NCBI RefSeq assembly: GCF_009720655.1
Contig: NZ_WNKS01000006.1
Span: forward strand, 124,001-188,000
Source: Rhodoblastus acidophilus
GTDB taxonomy: Bacteria > Pseudomonadota > Alphaproteobacteria > Rhizobiales > Beijerinckiaceae
DNA: 64,000 nt
Direction of reading: 5' to 3'
The notes beneath the pieces were generated by a model. It ran no database searches. It saw only the letters and a program-made list of their open reading frames with translations, and was not told the DNA's origin. Of this stretch, positions 9,072-19,400 are shown piece by piece. How positions within the stretch are numbered: the first letter of the stretch is position 1; each line of letters begins with the position of its first letter. The translations under genes and the position numbers were made by a program.

Positions 9072-10724
9072 TCAGCGGGAAAACTTCTTGTACTTCAGCC
9101 GGTGCGGGATGACGCTGTCCACGCCGAGCCGGCGCTTCTTGTCTTCCTCGTATTCGGCGAAATTGCCTTCAAACCACTCCACATGGCTGTCGCCCTCGAA
9201 CGCCAGCATGTGCGTGGCGATGCGGTCGAGGAAGAAGCGGTCATGCGAGATGATCACCGCGCAGCCCGCATATTCCTCCAGGGCTTCTTCCAGCGCGCGC
9301 AGGGTGTCGACGTCGAGATCGTTGGTCGGTTCGTCGAGGAGGAGGACGTTGGCGCCTTTTTTGAGCATTTTGGCGAGATGCACGCGGTTGCGCTCGCCGC
9401 CTGAGAGCATGCCCACCTTCTTCTGCTGGTCGGCGCCCTTGAAATTGAAGGTCGAGCAGTAGCCGCGCGAATTGATCTCGCGTTTGCCGAGATAGATCAC
9501 GTCATTGCCGCCGGAAATCTCTTCCCAGACCGTCTTCTTGCCGTCGAGCGCGTCGCGCGACTGGTCGACATAGCCGAGCTGCACGCTCTCGCCGATCTCG
9601 ATCTCACCGCCATCGGGCTTTTCCTGGCCGGTGATCATGCGGAACAAGGTGGTCTTGCCCGCGCCGTTGGGGCCGATGACGCCGACAATGCCGCCCGGCG
9701 GCAGCTTGAAGGAGAGATCGTCGATCAGCAGCTTGTCGGCGAACGCCTTGTTGAGATGCTTGAACTCGATGACGTTCTGGCCGAGGCGCTCCGCCACGGG
9801 AATGATGATTTCGGCGGTGCCCGGCGCCTTGTCGTTCTGCTTGGCGACCAGATCCTCGTAACGCTGGATACGCGCCTTCGACTTGGCCTGACGCGCCTTG
9901 GGGCTGGAGGCGATCCAGGAGCTTTCCGCCTCGATGGCGCGCTGGCGCGCCTCGTCCTCGCGGCCCTCCTGTTGCAGGCGCTTTTGCTTCTGCACCAGCC
10001 AGGACGAATAATTGCCCTCGTAGGGGATGCCGCGGCCGCGATCCAGCTCCAGAATCCAGCTGGTGACATTGTCCAAGAAATAGCGGTCGTGGGTGACGAT
10101 CAGGATCGCGCCGGGATATTCGCGCAGATGGCCTTCCAGCCAGTTGACGGTTTCCGCGTCCAAATGGTTGGTCGGTTCGTCGAGCAGCAGCAGTTCCGGC
10201 TGCTCCAGCAGCAGCTTGCACAGCGCCACGCGGCGGCGCTCGCCGCCCGAGAGTTTTGACACTTCCCAATCGTCGGGCGGGCAGCCCAGGGCGTCCATGG
10301 CCTGATCGACCTGGCTGTCGAGGTCCCACAGGTTTTTGGCTTCGATTTCGTCCTGGAGACGGGTCATTTCGTCCGCCGTCTCGTCCGAATAATTCATGGC
10401 GAGATCGTTGTAGCGATCCAGAACGTCCTTCTTCTCCTTGACGCCGAGCATCACGTTGCCGCGCACGTCAAGGCTTTCGTCCAGCTTGGGCTCCTGCGGC
10501 AGGTAGCCGACCCGCGCGCCCTCGGCGACCCAGGCCTCGCCATTATACTCCGTGTCCATGCCGGCCATGATCTTCAGCAGGGTGGATTTGCCCGCGCCGT
10601 TGACGCCGAGCACGCCGATCTTGGCGTCCGGGTAGAAGGAGAGATGGACGTTGTCCAAAACCTTCTTGCCGCCCGGCCAAGCCTTGGAAAGCCCCTGCAT
10701 GTGATAAATGAATTGCCGCGCCAT
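9072..10724 (-). CDS. ettA: ABC-F translational throttle ATPase EttA
   Basis: EttA is a soluble ABC-F protein that binds the ribosomal E site and gates entry into elongation according to energy state. The 550-residue product has two nucleotide-binding domains: Walker [10 protein letters not shown] (about 39-47) with signature [16 protein letters not shown], and Walker [10 protein letters not shown] with [15 protein letters not shown]. Walker B is [12 protein letters not shown] and [12 protein letters not shown]. There are no membrane segments. The C-terminus [10 protein letters not shown] and the arm insertion in domain 1 match EttA. Length is near the E. coli value of 555. ATG 10724 is the natural start. 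It is divergent from the KAP-like gene. Confidence 0.96.
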   Translation of the reverse strand: MARQFIYHMQGLSKAWPGGKKVLDNVHLSFYPDAKIGVLGVNGAGKSTLLKIMAGMDTEYNGEAWVAEGARVGYLPQEPKLDESLDVRGNVMLGVKEKKDVLDRYNDLAMNYSDETADEMTRLQDEIEAKNLWDLDSQVDQAMDALGCPPDDWEVSKLSGGERRRVALCKLLLEQPELLLLDEPTNHLDAETVNWLEGHLREYPGAILIVTHDRYFLDNVTSWILELDRGRGIPYEGNYSSWLVQKQKRLQQEGREDEARQRAIEAESSWIASSPKARQAKSKARIQRYEDLVAKQNDKAPGTAEIIIPVAERLGQNVIEFKHLNKAFADKLLIDDLSFKLPPGGIVGVIGPNGAGKTTLFRMITGQEKPDGGEIEIGESVQLGYVDQSRDALDGKKTVWEEISGGNDVIYLGKREINSRGYCSTFNFKGADQQKKVGMLSGGERNRVHLAKMLKKGANVLLLDEPTNDLDVDTLRALEEALEEYAGCAVIISHDRFFLDRIATHMLAFEGDSHVEWFEGNFAEYEEDKKRRLGVDSVIPHRLKYKKFSR

Positions 10725-10916
10725 CGTGCATCCCTGTCGCCGGTTTTTCCGGTGTTTAGCTCCGGTGTCTCTTGGGTCGATCTTGTAGCGGCGGCTCCAG
10801 CCCGACGCAAAGGGGAAATTGCCGGGGGACGAACGCGTTTCCGCGCCCTCGGCGCCTTAATTCCCGCCGCGCTTTGCGCTAAGGAGATTCGAGCCGTCCG
10901 CCAGCCGGAGCCCGCC

Positions 10917-12752
10917 GTGCCCGAATTCGACCGAGATTTCACCTCCGAGCCGTCCATCACGCGGTTTCCCGCCAAAACCGCGCCCGCCGCCGCGCCCAAG
11001 CCGGGTCCGGCGCCTGCGCCCGTCGCCGCGGTCAGCTTCGCCAGCGATTCGCCGGTCGCGGCCGAGGCCTATGCGCCGCCGCCGACCTGCGCCGTGCGGC
11101 TCGCCCGATTCGTCGATCTCGCCGGCGCCGCCCCCACCCCCTTCGCCCTGGGGCTGCTGGCGCCGGCCGGCGGCGGCAAGACCAGCGCTCTCGGCTGGAT
11201 CGAGGCGCGCGCGCAAAAACAGGGCGGACTGGTTGTGGCGCGATTCGAGGCCGCCGAGCTCGCGGCCGAGCCGGAGCGCGCGTTGGCCGCCGGGCTGTTT
11301 CGCGCGCTGGCGCCGACGCAATCGGCGCTGGTCGCCGTCGCCGCGCGCGAGGCGGAAGACGCTTCCGCGACGTCGCACGCGCAGGACAAGCTCGACGAGT
11401 TGCGCAAAAAACTGATCGCCGAGCGGCAGGCGCTCGCCGACCATCAGGCGCGTCGCGCCGCCCTGCCCGAGACCGTGCTCTACGACATGCCGGGCACGCA
11501 GGTCGACAATTTCGCCCGGCGCATGCGCGGCCGTTTCGAGGCGCGCATGCAAACGTTCGGCCTCACCGGCGATCCCTTGCTGACCTTCAAGGATTTGACC
11601 CGCGACCTCGCCGCCCTCGACGGGATGAGGGCGCGGGTCCTGGCCTGCTTGCGCTCGCTTTACGCCTACAAGGGCCAGACGTCGCTGCTGGTTTACGCCG
11701 TGCTGCTTTACGTCCTGGCGCAGGGGCTGGACTGGGCGTCGCTGCACAAGGCCGACTGGCTCGGCTGGCTGTCGCGAACCCACGACGCCGGCGCGCAGAC
11801 CGCCGATTACCTGCGCGACCGGCTCGGGCCGCTGGACGGCGCCGCAACTTTCGCCGCTTGGCTCGCCGTTTTCTGCCTCGGCCTCAATCTTTGGCGCGCC
11901 TATGCCTTTTCCGCGCCACTGCTGCGGGCGGCGAAAAAACTCGACGAGGATGTGGCGGCGCGGGCGCCCGAGAGCGACGAGGCGGTGACCAGCCAGGCGC
12001 GCGTGGTCGAACGGCTGGCGGCGCAGACCGCCGCCGCCAAACAGCACGCCGCCGAGGCGGAGCGCCGCGCCGAGAGCGCCGGCGCGCTGCAAAACCCGCC
12101 CGCCTTTCTGGAGCGCGACGCGGGCGGCCAGAAACGCGATCAGGCGCTGTCGCTGCTGAGCGCCCTGTCCGCCGGTTTGGCGAAAAAGAACGCGCGGGCG
12201 CTGGTGATCGTCGACGGCTTCGAAAAGGTTTTGGCGGGCGGCGCGCTGTTCGAGCGTCTCGGCGCCCTGCTGGCGCGTCCCGGCCTCGTGTCTATCTTCG
12301 CACTCGATCCGGCGCTGTGCGACGCGTCCAGCCAGGCGCGGCTGTTGCAATTGCCGCTGCGGCTCACCGCCGGCGCCTTCGATTCGCCGAGCTATGCGCC
12401 GCTGGATGCGTCGCTGTCGGCGCTGGAGGAGCGGATGCTGGTCTCGCTGACGCCGCTGGTCGGCGATACGCCGCGGGCGAAAAAACGGCTGCGGAACTTT
12501 TATCTGTTCCTGCGCCCGGCCCAGGGCGCCGACGACAAGCTCGCGCCCGTCCTGGCCTTCGCCATCGCGACGGACATGGCGGGCGGCGCGGAGCGCGAGG
12601 CGCTGGAGACGCTGGTGGCGGGCGGCCATCCCGATGTCGCGCGGGCGCCGCTGTTCGCCGAGATGTTGAAGGCGACGCAGGACATCGGCGGCCCCATCGA
12701 CGCGGAGACGCTGCGCCGCGCGGCCGCGCTGGCGCGGGTGGTGACGGGGTAA
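10917..12752 (+). CDS. KAP-family-like P-loop NTPase with internal membrane segments
   Basis: This 611-residue protein has a Walker A motif LAPAGGGKTSAL (near residue 85), a possible Walker B ALVIVDGFEKV (near 425), and a following strand SIFALDPALC typical of KAP NTPases. Two hydrophobic segments lie between them (about 250-275 and 310-335), so the NTPase core is split by membrane helices, as in known KAP proteins. Heptad-rich Ala/Glu stretches flank the second segment. The GTG start at 10917 has GGAG seven bases upstream; the longer open frame would overlap ettA. Composition matches neighbours, so recent transfer is not suggested. KAP proteins are known in membrane-linked and defence contexts, but nothing adjacent indicates a role here. 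Confidence 0.7.
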   Translation: MPEFDRDFTSEPSITRFPAKTAPAAAPKPGPAPAPVAAVSFASDSPVAAEAYAPPPTCAVRLARFVDLAGAAPTPFALGLLAPAGGGKTSALGWIEARAQKQGGLVVARFEAAELAAEPERALAAGLFRALAPTQSALVAVAAREAEDASATSHAQDKLDELRKKLIAERQALADHQARRAALPETVLYDMPGTQVDNFARRMRGRFEARMQTFGLTGDPLLTFKDLTRDLAALDGMRARVLACLRSLYAYKGQTSLLVYAVLLYVLAQGLDWASLHKADWLGWLSRTHDAGAQTADYLRDRLGPLDGAATFAAWLAVFCLGLNLWRAYAFSAPLLRAAKKLDEDVAARAPESDEAVTSQARVVERLAAQTAAAKQHAAEAERRAESAGALQNPPAFLERDAGGQKRDQALSLLSALSAGLAKKNARALVIVDGFEKVLAGGALFERLGALLARPGLVSIFALDPALCDASSQARLLQLPLRLTAGAFDSPSYAPLDASLSALEERMLVSLTPLVGDTPRAKKRLRNFYLFLRPAQGADDKLAPVLAFAIATDMAGGAEREALETLVAGGHPDVARAPLFAEMLKATQDIGGPIDAETLRRAAALARVVTG

Positions 12753-12764
12753 GGGCGCAGCGCT

Positions 12765-12913
12765 CCTTCTCCCCTTGCGGGAGAAGGTGGGTCGGCGGCG
12801 ACAGCCGCCGAGACGGATGAGGGGTCCGTCACGGCGATGAGGGGTTCATCACGTCGCGGCGCCCCTCATCCGTCGCGCTAACGCGCGACACCTTCTCCCG
12901 CAAGGGGAGAAGG
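12765..12913. repeat. Long palindromic intergenic repeat, copy 1 of 3
   Basis: CTTCTCCCCTTGCGGGAGAAG opens the element and its complement closes it, with GACGGATGAGGGG / CCCCTCATCCGTC inside. The whole can fold as a roughly 150-nt hairpin between two convergent genes. Other copies are at 33631-33794 and 36932-37055. Confidence 0.85.
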
Positions 12914-12920
12914 GAGACCG

Positions 12921-13637
12921 TCACATCATGCCGGTCTTGCTTTCGAGCGTCATGCCGGAAAACGGCTCGATCCACACCAGTTGATCCAGAACCTTGGTCA
13001 CGCCCGGAATGTTTTCGGCCGCGCAGATCAGCGCCCCGCGCTGGCGCTCGTCGAAAATCTCGCCGGTCAGCGTCACCACGCCCTGGTCCACGGTCACGTC
13101 GAGCGTGCGCGGCGACGCAAAGCCCTGTTCCTTCAACTCCTCGATCAGCCGGTCGAGGATCGCCTGGTCGCCGAGCGGCGCCGCCGGGGAAGCCTGCCGA
13201 GACGCCGTGAGCGCGCGCAAAAGATCGGAGCGGGTGACGATGCCGACCAGTTCGTCGCCGGTCACCACCGGAACGCGCTTGACCTTGCGCTTGTCCATCA
13301 CCGCGACGATCTCGCTCAGCGAGGCGTTGGCGGGGACGGTGACGACGTCGCGGGTCATCACGTCGCCGACCCTGCGGCTGTGGCTCATCACATAGGCTTC
13401 GGCCACCTCGCCCGGACCGAGCAAAAATTCGATCCAGCGCGGCCGGCGTTTGGCGGTGCCGATCTCGACACGATGCAAAAAGTCGCTCTCGCTGACGATC
13501 CCCACCAGCCGCCCGGCGCTGTCGAGAACAGGCAGGCCGGACGCGCGGATCGACAACAGCACGTTGACCGCCTCGTCGATTGTCGCCTCGGGCGCCACCG
13601 TCTTGACGTCCCGGGTCATGATATCAGACGCTCTCAT
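12921..13637 (-). CDS. CBS-domain protein with C-terminal BON domain
   Basis: The 238-residue cytoplasmic protein carries two CBS motifs: residues 1-60 (MRASDIMTRDVKTVAPEAT ... GLPVLDSAGRLVGIVSESDFL) and about 90-150 (VGDVMTRDVVTVPANAS ... LVGIVTRSDLL). A BON domain follows (about 165-230), with LDVTVDQGVVTLTGEI. CBS pairs bind adenosyl nucleotides and BON domains bind phospholipids or act in stress proteins; the pairing is common in Hyphomicrobiales, often near stress genes. No partner enzyme is adjacent, so the regulated activity is unknown. It is transcribed away from the TetR gene. Confidence 0.88.
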   Translation of the reverse strand: MRASDIMTRDVKTVAPEATIDEAVNVLLSIRASGLPVLDSAGRLVGIVSESDFLHRVEIGTAKRRPRWIEFLLGPGEVAEAYVMSHSRRVGDVMTRDVVTVPANASLSEIVAVMDKRKVKRVPVVTGDELVGIVTRSDLLRALTASRQASPAAPLGDQAILDRLIEELKEQGFASPRTLDVTVDQGVVTLTGEIFDERQRGALICAAENIPGVTKVLDQLVWIEPFSGMTLESKTGMM

Positions 13638-13772
13638 GGAAGCTCCCTCCGCGGGGCCTGGACCCTATTGCAAGATTATACACCTGCGGACGCAAATCGT
13701 TGACGCCGATCAAGGCTTGTTTTAGGCCTCGCGCCGATAGATGACCGCGAAGTCATTTTTTTGGAGAGTCCG

Positions 13773-14390
13773 ATGGCCAGGCAGGCGCGCACGCCCGAGG
13801 CGCGCGAGGCGCGCGTCAAGGCGATCATGGCCGCCGCGCTCGATCAGTTCTCGAAGGTCGGCTTCGAGGCCGCGCGCCTCGACGACATCGCCCAAGCGGC
13901 CGGCGTGGCGAAGGGCACGATCTATCTCTATTTCGAGTCCAAGGAGCGTTTGCTGGAGGGGCTGGTCGCCTCGACCATCAGCGCGCCGCTGGAGGCGCTC
14001 GAACACTCGGTGGCGGCCTCCACGGCGCCGGCGAGCGAGTTGCTGAGACAATACGGCGCGTTCATGGCGCAGGGGGCGCAGAACGCCGACCGGCGGCGGG
14101 TGATGCATCTGGTGTTTTCCGAGGGCGCGCGCTTTCCCGCCATCGCCCAGTTCCATCATCGCGAAGTGATTTCGCGCGGCGCCGCCCTGATCCGCGCCAT
14201 CATCGCCAAGGGTCGCGCCTCCGGCGAATTCGTCCACGACGAGCCCGAGCGTTTTCCCCAGCTGGTGATCGCCCCGGCGCTGGTCGCCGCCGTCTGGCTG
14301 CATGTGTTCGATCCCATCGAAAAGCTCGACGCGCCCGCGCTGATCAGCGCGCATATCGACATGCTGTTGCGCGCCCTCAAGGGCGGCTGA
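13773..14390 (+). CDS. TetR/AcrR family transcriptional regulator
   Basis: A 205-residue one-component regulator. The N-terminal helix-turn-helix spans about residues 12-58 (ARVKAIMAAALDQFSKVGFEAARLDDIAQAAGVAKGTIYLYF split across the three helices). The C-terminal ligand-binding region is of the TetR_C type with LVFSEGARFP. ATG 13773 follows TTGGAGAG at good spacing. It is divergent from the CBS-BON gene. No efflux pump or enzyme lies downstream in the same operon, so its target is unknown. Confidence 0.9.
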   Translation: MARQARTPEAREARVKAIMAAALDQFSKVGFEAARLDDIAQAAGVAKGTIYLYFESKERLLEGLVASTISAPLEALEHSVAASTAPASELLRQYGAFMAQGAQNADRRRVMHLVFSEGARFPAIAQFHHREVISRGAALIRAIIAKGRASGEFVHDEPERFPQLVIAPALVAAVWLHVFDPIEKLDAPALISAHIDMLLRALKGG

Positions 14391-14557
14391 ACCCGCAAGG
14401 CGCGCCACTCGACATGACGTGCGTAAGATTACACAGGTCATTGAAAAGCACAGGACGCGCGTCACCAAGTAGAAATCGGACCACCATTTACCTTTTTATT
14501 AAATTATTGCTCTAAAGCTCGTCGCCAGCGAGATCACTGTGCGGGCGAAAGCTGGCG

Positions 14558-14893
14558 ATGCAGAAGAGTCATCCGTCGGGGGCGCCCCCGTGCGCGGTCG
14601 CCCGGCCCCGCGTCAAACCATTGCTGGCGCTCAACCTGTGCCTCATGGGCCTCGCCTTGTTCGGCCCCGCGCTGCTGCCGGCGCCCAACGCCCGTTCCGT
14701 CATCGTCATCCCGCGTCCCTTCGGACCCGATGCGGCGACCATCGTCGCGCAAGCTCAAGGCTTTATCCTGCGAACTGGAATGGCGGGCGCCCTGCTCGCG
14801 CGCGGCGACGCGCCGGACTTCGTCCTGCGGCTCTACGCAAACGGCGCCCTGATGGTGTTGGACGGCAAGGCCCTGGAAGGGTGCGCCTCCTGA
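14558..14893 (+). CDS. Small hypothetical membrane-anchored protein
   Basis: This is a 111-residue protein with one hydrophobic segment (about residues 21-43, LLALNLCLMGLALFGPALLPA) and a short globular tail ending VLDGKALEGCAS. No known domain is recognised. It ends 31 bp before the chemoreceptor gene on the same strand, so co-transcription is likely. A second frame over this region mostly overlaps the chemoreceptor and is rejected. It could be an accessory of the signalling block. Confidence 0.5.
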   Translation: MQKSHPSGAPPCAVARPRVKPLLALNLCLMGLALFGPALLPAPNARSVIVIPRPFGPDAATIVAQAQGFILRTGMAGALLARGDAPDFVLRLYANGALMVLDGKALEGCAS

Positions 14894-14923
14894 AGATCAA
14901 GAAGCCGGTGGAAAGGTCAATTC

Positions 14924-16381
14924 ATGAACAATATCGATCGCCTGCGGGCGACTTTTTCGCCGGCCATGATGGGCGCCATCGCGCTGGCGGCGGTGATTTC
15001 GGCGAGCGTGGGCCTGCTGCGCATGGAGGCCGGAGGCTGGCTGGTCGCGCTGGGCGCGCTGGCGGTCGCCGGCGGCGCGGCCGCCCTGTGGCTCGTCGAC
15101 CGAACCGGCCCGGCGACGCGCATCGTCACCTCGGCCGCGCTCGCCGTCGAGATCGCGATTCTGGTCTATGCCACGGCGGGGCACGCCTACCAGATCGACA
15201 TGCACATGGCTTTCTTCGCCGCCCTGGCCATCACCGCCGGATGGGTGGATGAGCGGGCGCTGATCGCCAACGCCGCCGTGGTCGCGATCCATCACCTGCT
15301 GCTCAATTTCCTGCTGCCCTGGGCCGTCTTCCCCGAAACCGTCTCCGACCTGCCGCGCGTGCTCGTCCACGCCGCGATCCTCGTCGCGCAGACCGGCGCG
15401 CTGTGCTGGCTGGCGGCGCGGCTGCGCCACGCCTTCGCCGACGCGGAAAACCTCCAGGTCGAAGCCGAAACGAACAGCCGCGCCACCGCCGACCGCGCCG
15501 TCCAGGAGAGCCGGCGCGCGGAAGGCGAGAGCCACCGCCGCACCGAAATCCAGGAGACCATCGCCGGCTTCCAGCGCGAGATCGGCGGCCTCATCGAAAA
15601 CCTGCGCGGCCAGGCCCGGCAGATGACCCAGACCAGCCAGTCGCTCACCTCCGTCGCGGCCTCGGCCTCACGCGACGCGGAGCAGGCGGCGGATTCGTCT
15701 CAGCACTCCTCCGGCGCCATCGGCGCGGTGGCGGCGGCGAGCGAGCAGCTTTCGCACTCCGTCGCCGAAATCCAGAACCAGATCGGCGGCATGAAGGCGC
15801 TGATCGACAAGGTTTTCGGCGCCGCCGCGACGGCGCAGGGCGATGTCGGGCAGCTGACGGAACAGGCCAACCGCATTTCAGAAGTGGTCGCCATCATCCA
15901 GAACATCGCGGGACAGACGAACCTGCTGGCGCTCAACGCCACCATCGAGGCGGCGCGCGCCGGCGAGATGGGCAAGGGTTTTGCTGTGGTCGCCAATGAG
16001 GTCAAGGTGCTCGCCGACCAGACCGGCAAGGCCACCGAGGACATCGCCCAGCGCATCGCCGCGATCAACGCCTCGACGCGCTCGACCGTCGGCGCCATGG
16101 AGGAAATCGCCCGGCACATCGACGAGGCCAGCCAGTGCGCCGGCGGCATCGTCTCCTCCATCGACCAGCAGAGGGTCGCGACCAGCGAGATCGCCGCCAA
16201 CATCTCGCAGGTGGCGCAAACCACCCGCCATGTCTCCGAACTGTCGCGGCGCGCCAGCGAGCAGACCCGCTCCGCCGACAAGGGCGCCGGCAGCGTCGCC
16301 GAGGGGGCGGTGAAGGCCGAGGCCACCACCGACGGATTGACGCGGACCGTCGAAACCTTCCTGCGGCGCCTGGCGAGCTGA
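14924..16381 (+). CDS. Methyl-accepting chemotaxis protein with polytopic membrane domain
   Basis: A 485-residue chemoreceptor. Residues 1-170 form about five or six transmembrane helices (for example [15 protein letters not shown] and [19 protein letters not shown]) instead of the usual two helices flanking a periplasmic sensor. It therefore probably senses membrane or redox state, or a membrane-soluble ligand. Residues 200-485 form the coiled-coil signalling region. Its conserved hairpin tip includes [24 protein letters not shown] and [18 protein letters not shown], which bind CheA and CheW. No C-terminal CheR-tethering pentapeptide is seen. No che operon is in the window, though a CheB-CheR fusion lies 12 kb away. 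Confidence 0.93.
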   Translation: MNNIDRLRATFSPAMMGAIALAAVISASVGLLRMEAGGWLVALGALAVAGGAAALWLVDRTGPATRIVTSAALAVEIAILVYATAGHAYQIDMHMAFFAALAITAGWVDERALIANAAVVAIHHLLLNFLLPWAVFPETVSDLPRVLVHAAILVAQTGALCWLAARLRHAFADAENLQVEAETNSRATADRAVQESRRAEGESHRRTEIQETIAGFQREIGGLIENLRGQARQMTQTSQSLTSVAASASRDAEQAADSSQHSSGAIGAVAAASEQLSHSVAEIQNQIGGMKALIDKVFGAAATAQGDVGQLTEQANRISEVVAIIQNIAGQTNLLALNATIEAARAGEMGKGFAVVANEVKVLADQTGKATEDIAQRIAAINASTRSTVGAMEEIARHIDEASQCAGGIVSSIDQQRVATSEIAANISQVAQTTRHVSELSRRASEQTRSADKGAGSVAEGAVKAEATTDGLTRTVETFLRRLAS

Positions 16382-16448
16382 GACGCGACGTGTCGGCGCC
16401 CTTCCCGCCCAAAGCCTTTTCGCGCGCAAGGAGCGGGAGGGGGCGCGC

Positions 16449-19400
16449 ATGACGCGAAGCTTCGCGCTCAAGGCCAGCCTGCTCTACGCTTTGGTCGGCT
16501 CGGCGTATATCGCCCTGTCCGACCGTTTCCTGGCGCAGGTCGTCGACCACGACACTTTTGTTGTCCTGCAAAGCTACAAGGGCTTCGCCTTCGTCGCGGT
16601 GACCAGCGGTCTGCTCTACTATCTGCTGCAGCGCGGCGAGCGGAAACGCGGCGCCGCGCCGGGAGCGGGGGCGACGCGCGCGCCCGCCGTCGTTTCGATC
16701 GCGGCGGCGCTGACGCTGGCGATCGTCGGCGCGGGCTGGCTGGTGTTCCAGAACATGCTCGCGACCATGGAGCAGAAGGCCTTCGACGAAGTCCGCACCG
16801 TGGCGGAGCTGAAAGCCGGCGACCTCGGCCGCTGGCTCCAGGCGCAGGAAAGCGCCGCCGCCTCGCTCGCCGCCAACGTCGCCGCGCAGGGCGTGCTCGA
16901 CGAGCTCGACCTGCGCGGCCTCGACATGGCGTCGATCCGCACCGAACTGGCGCGGCGCGGCGCCGCGTTCAATTTTGTCTCGGTCGATCTCATCGACAAC
17001 AAGGCGCGCTCGTATTTCGGCGCCGCCGACCAGCCGCCGGAACTCGTGGCCGCCGCCGCCAGGGCTTTCGGCGAATCCGCGCCAGGTTTCGTCGACCTCC
17101 ATGTCAGGAGCGGCGCCGTCGGGCCGCGTTTCGGCTTTGTCGCGCCGCTGCCGCCGACGGTCTCCACGGGCGCGCGCCGCTTCGCCCTCTATGCCGAACT
17201 CGCGGCGGGCGACCATCTCTACCCCTTCGTCTCCGCCTGGCCGCTGCCGCGCGCCACCGGCGCGGGCATTCTCGCGCGCCGCGACGGCGACGACGCGCTC
17301 ATCCTCACCGGCCTGCCCGGCGACGCCGGCGCCGCGCTGCGCCTGCGCGTGAGCTTCGCCGGCTCGGACGCGCCGATCGTGCGCTTCATGCGCGGCGAGG
17401 CCGAGACCATGCGCGGGATCGATCCCTTGGGGCTGCCGGTGTTCGCCTCTGGCGCGAGCGTGCCGGGAACCGGCTGGGCGCTGGTCGCCCGCGTCGACGA
17501 AAGCGAGGCGCTCGCCGAAAAAAACCATTTCGCGCGCATCGTCGGACTCGCCGTGACCCTCGCCATCGCCGCCGTCTGGCTGATCGCCGGTTTCGTGCTT
17601 CAGGGCCAGAAACTGGCGAAGGCGCGCGCCGACCGAAAGTTGCAGAAGCGCTTCCGGGTCACCTTCGACCAGGCCGCCGTCGGCATGATCCATGGCGACC
17701 TCCACGGCGGCATCCTGCGCGTCAACCGGCGCGCCTGCGAAATGTTCGGCTATACGCAGGAGGAAATGCTGGCGAACCACGCGCTGCTGATGTCCGCGCC
17801 GGAAGACACGGCCAGGCAGGACAGCGACCTGGAGAGCCTGCGCAGCGGCGCGCAGACGGAATATTTCACCGAGCGCCGCTACCGGCGCAAGGACGGATCC
17901 TGGTTCGACGCCTCCGTCTCCGCGAGCCTGGCCAAGGGCGAGGCCGGCGAGCCCGACTATGTCATGATCGTCCTCCAGGACATTTCCGGCCGCAAGGCGA
18001 CGCAGGCGGCGCTGGAACAGAGCGAGGAGCGTTTTCGCCTGGCGCTGGAGAGCGCGCGCGAAGGGGTCTGGGACTGGCGCCCCGACAGCGACGAAGCCTA
18101 TTTCTCGCCGGGCTGGAAGGCCATGCTCGGCTATGGCGACGACGAGATCGAGAACCGCGCCTCGGCGTGGCGGCGCGCGGTCGCGGACGAGGGCCGCGAG
18201 GCCTTTCGCCGGCAGTTTCTGGAGATCCGGGCGGGACAGCGGAGAAACTTCGAATTCGAAACGCGCATGCGTCATCGCGACGGACGCTGGATCGACATTC
18301 TTTCGCGCGGCATTCCCGTTTTCGACGCCGGCGGGCGCATGATCCGCGTGGTCGGCGCCGACACCGACATCACCGAGCGCAAGCGGCACGAGGCGCAGAG
18401 GCGGCTGGCCAGCGCGGTGTTCGTCAGCACCCACGAAGGCGTCTGCGTCACCGACGCGCAACGCAACATCCTCATGGTCAATCCGGCCTTCGAGGAAATC
18501 ACCGGCTATCGAGAGGCCGAAGTGCGCGGCGAGAACCCGCGCGTCCTGAAGTCGGGCCTCCACGACGACGCCTTCTACCAGGCGATCTGGCAGGACATTG
18601 GCGACAAGGATTATTGGCGCGGCGAAATCTGGAACAAGCGCAAGGATGGCTCCGTCTATCCGGAATGGCTGACGATTTCGGCGGTGCGCGACTCCCTCGG
18701 CGTCGTCACCAATTACGTCGCCCTGTTCACCGACATCAGCCGGGTCAAGGAATCCGAGGAGCGGCTGAAATTTTTGGCGCACCACGATCCGCTGACGTCG
18801 CTACCCAATCGCACCCTGCTCAGCCTGCGCATCGCCCAGGCGCTCGGCCGCGCCCGCAACGCGCCGACCACGGCCGCCGTGCTGTTTCTCGACCTCGACC
18901 GGTTCAAGACCGTCAACGACAGCCTCGGCCACGCCGCCGGCGACGAGTTGCTGGCGCTCGCCTCCGAACGCTGGAAGCAGGCCTTGCGCCCGACCGACAC
19001 GCTGGCGCGGGTGGGCGGCGACGAATTCGTCGTGCTGCTGGAAAATCTTCGCGACGCCCACGAGGCGGAGCTGATCGCGCGGCGGCTGATCGCGGCGACA
19101 TCGGCGCCCTTCACCCTGGCGCACGAGCGCGAAGCCTGCGTCGGCCTGAGCGTCGGCGCGAGCCTGTTCACCCCCGACGCCGACGCCGACGCGCTGATCC
19201 AGCGCGCGGATTCCGCGCTCTATCTGTCAAAGCAATCCGGCGGCGGCGCCTTGAATTTCTATTCGGAAGACGTGACCGCCGAGGCCACCGCCCGTCTCGC
19301 CATGGAGGCGGGACTGCGGCGCGCGCTGGAGCGCGGCGAATTCGTGCTGCAATATCAGCCGCTGGTTTCCCTGAAGGACCGGGCGATGGTCGGGGTCGAG

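Noticed and set aside
14539-15252. 237-codon frame overlapping the small membrane protein and chemoreceptor starts
   Set aside because: Arg/Gly-rich without domain signal and it overlaps a well-supported chemoreceptor start.
16065-18785. 906-codon minus-strand frame
   Set aside because: It covers a chemoreceptor end and a GGDEF-EAL gene with intact motifs on the other strand and looks like compositional shadow.
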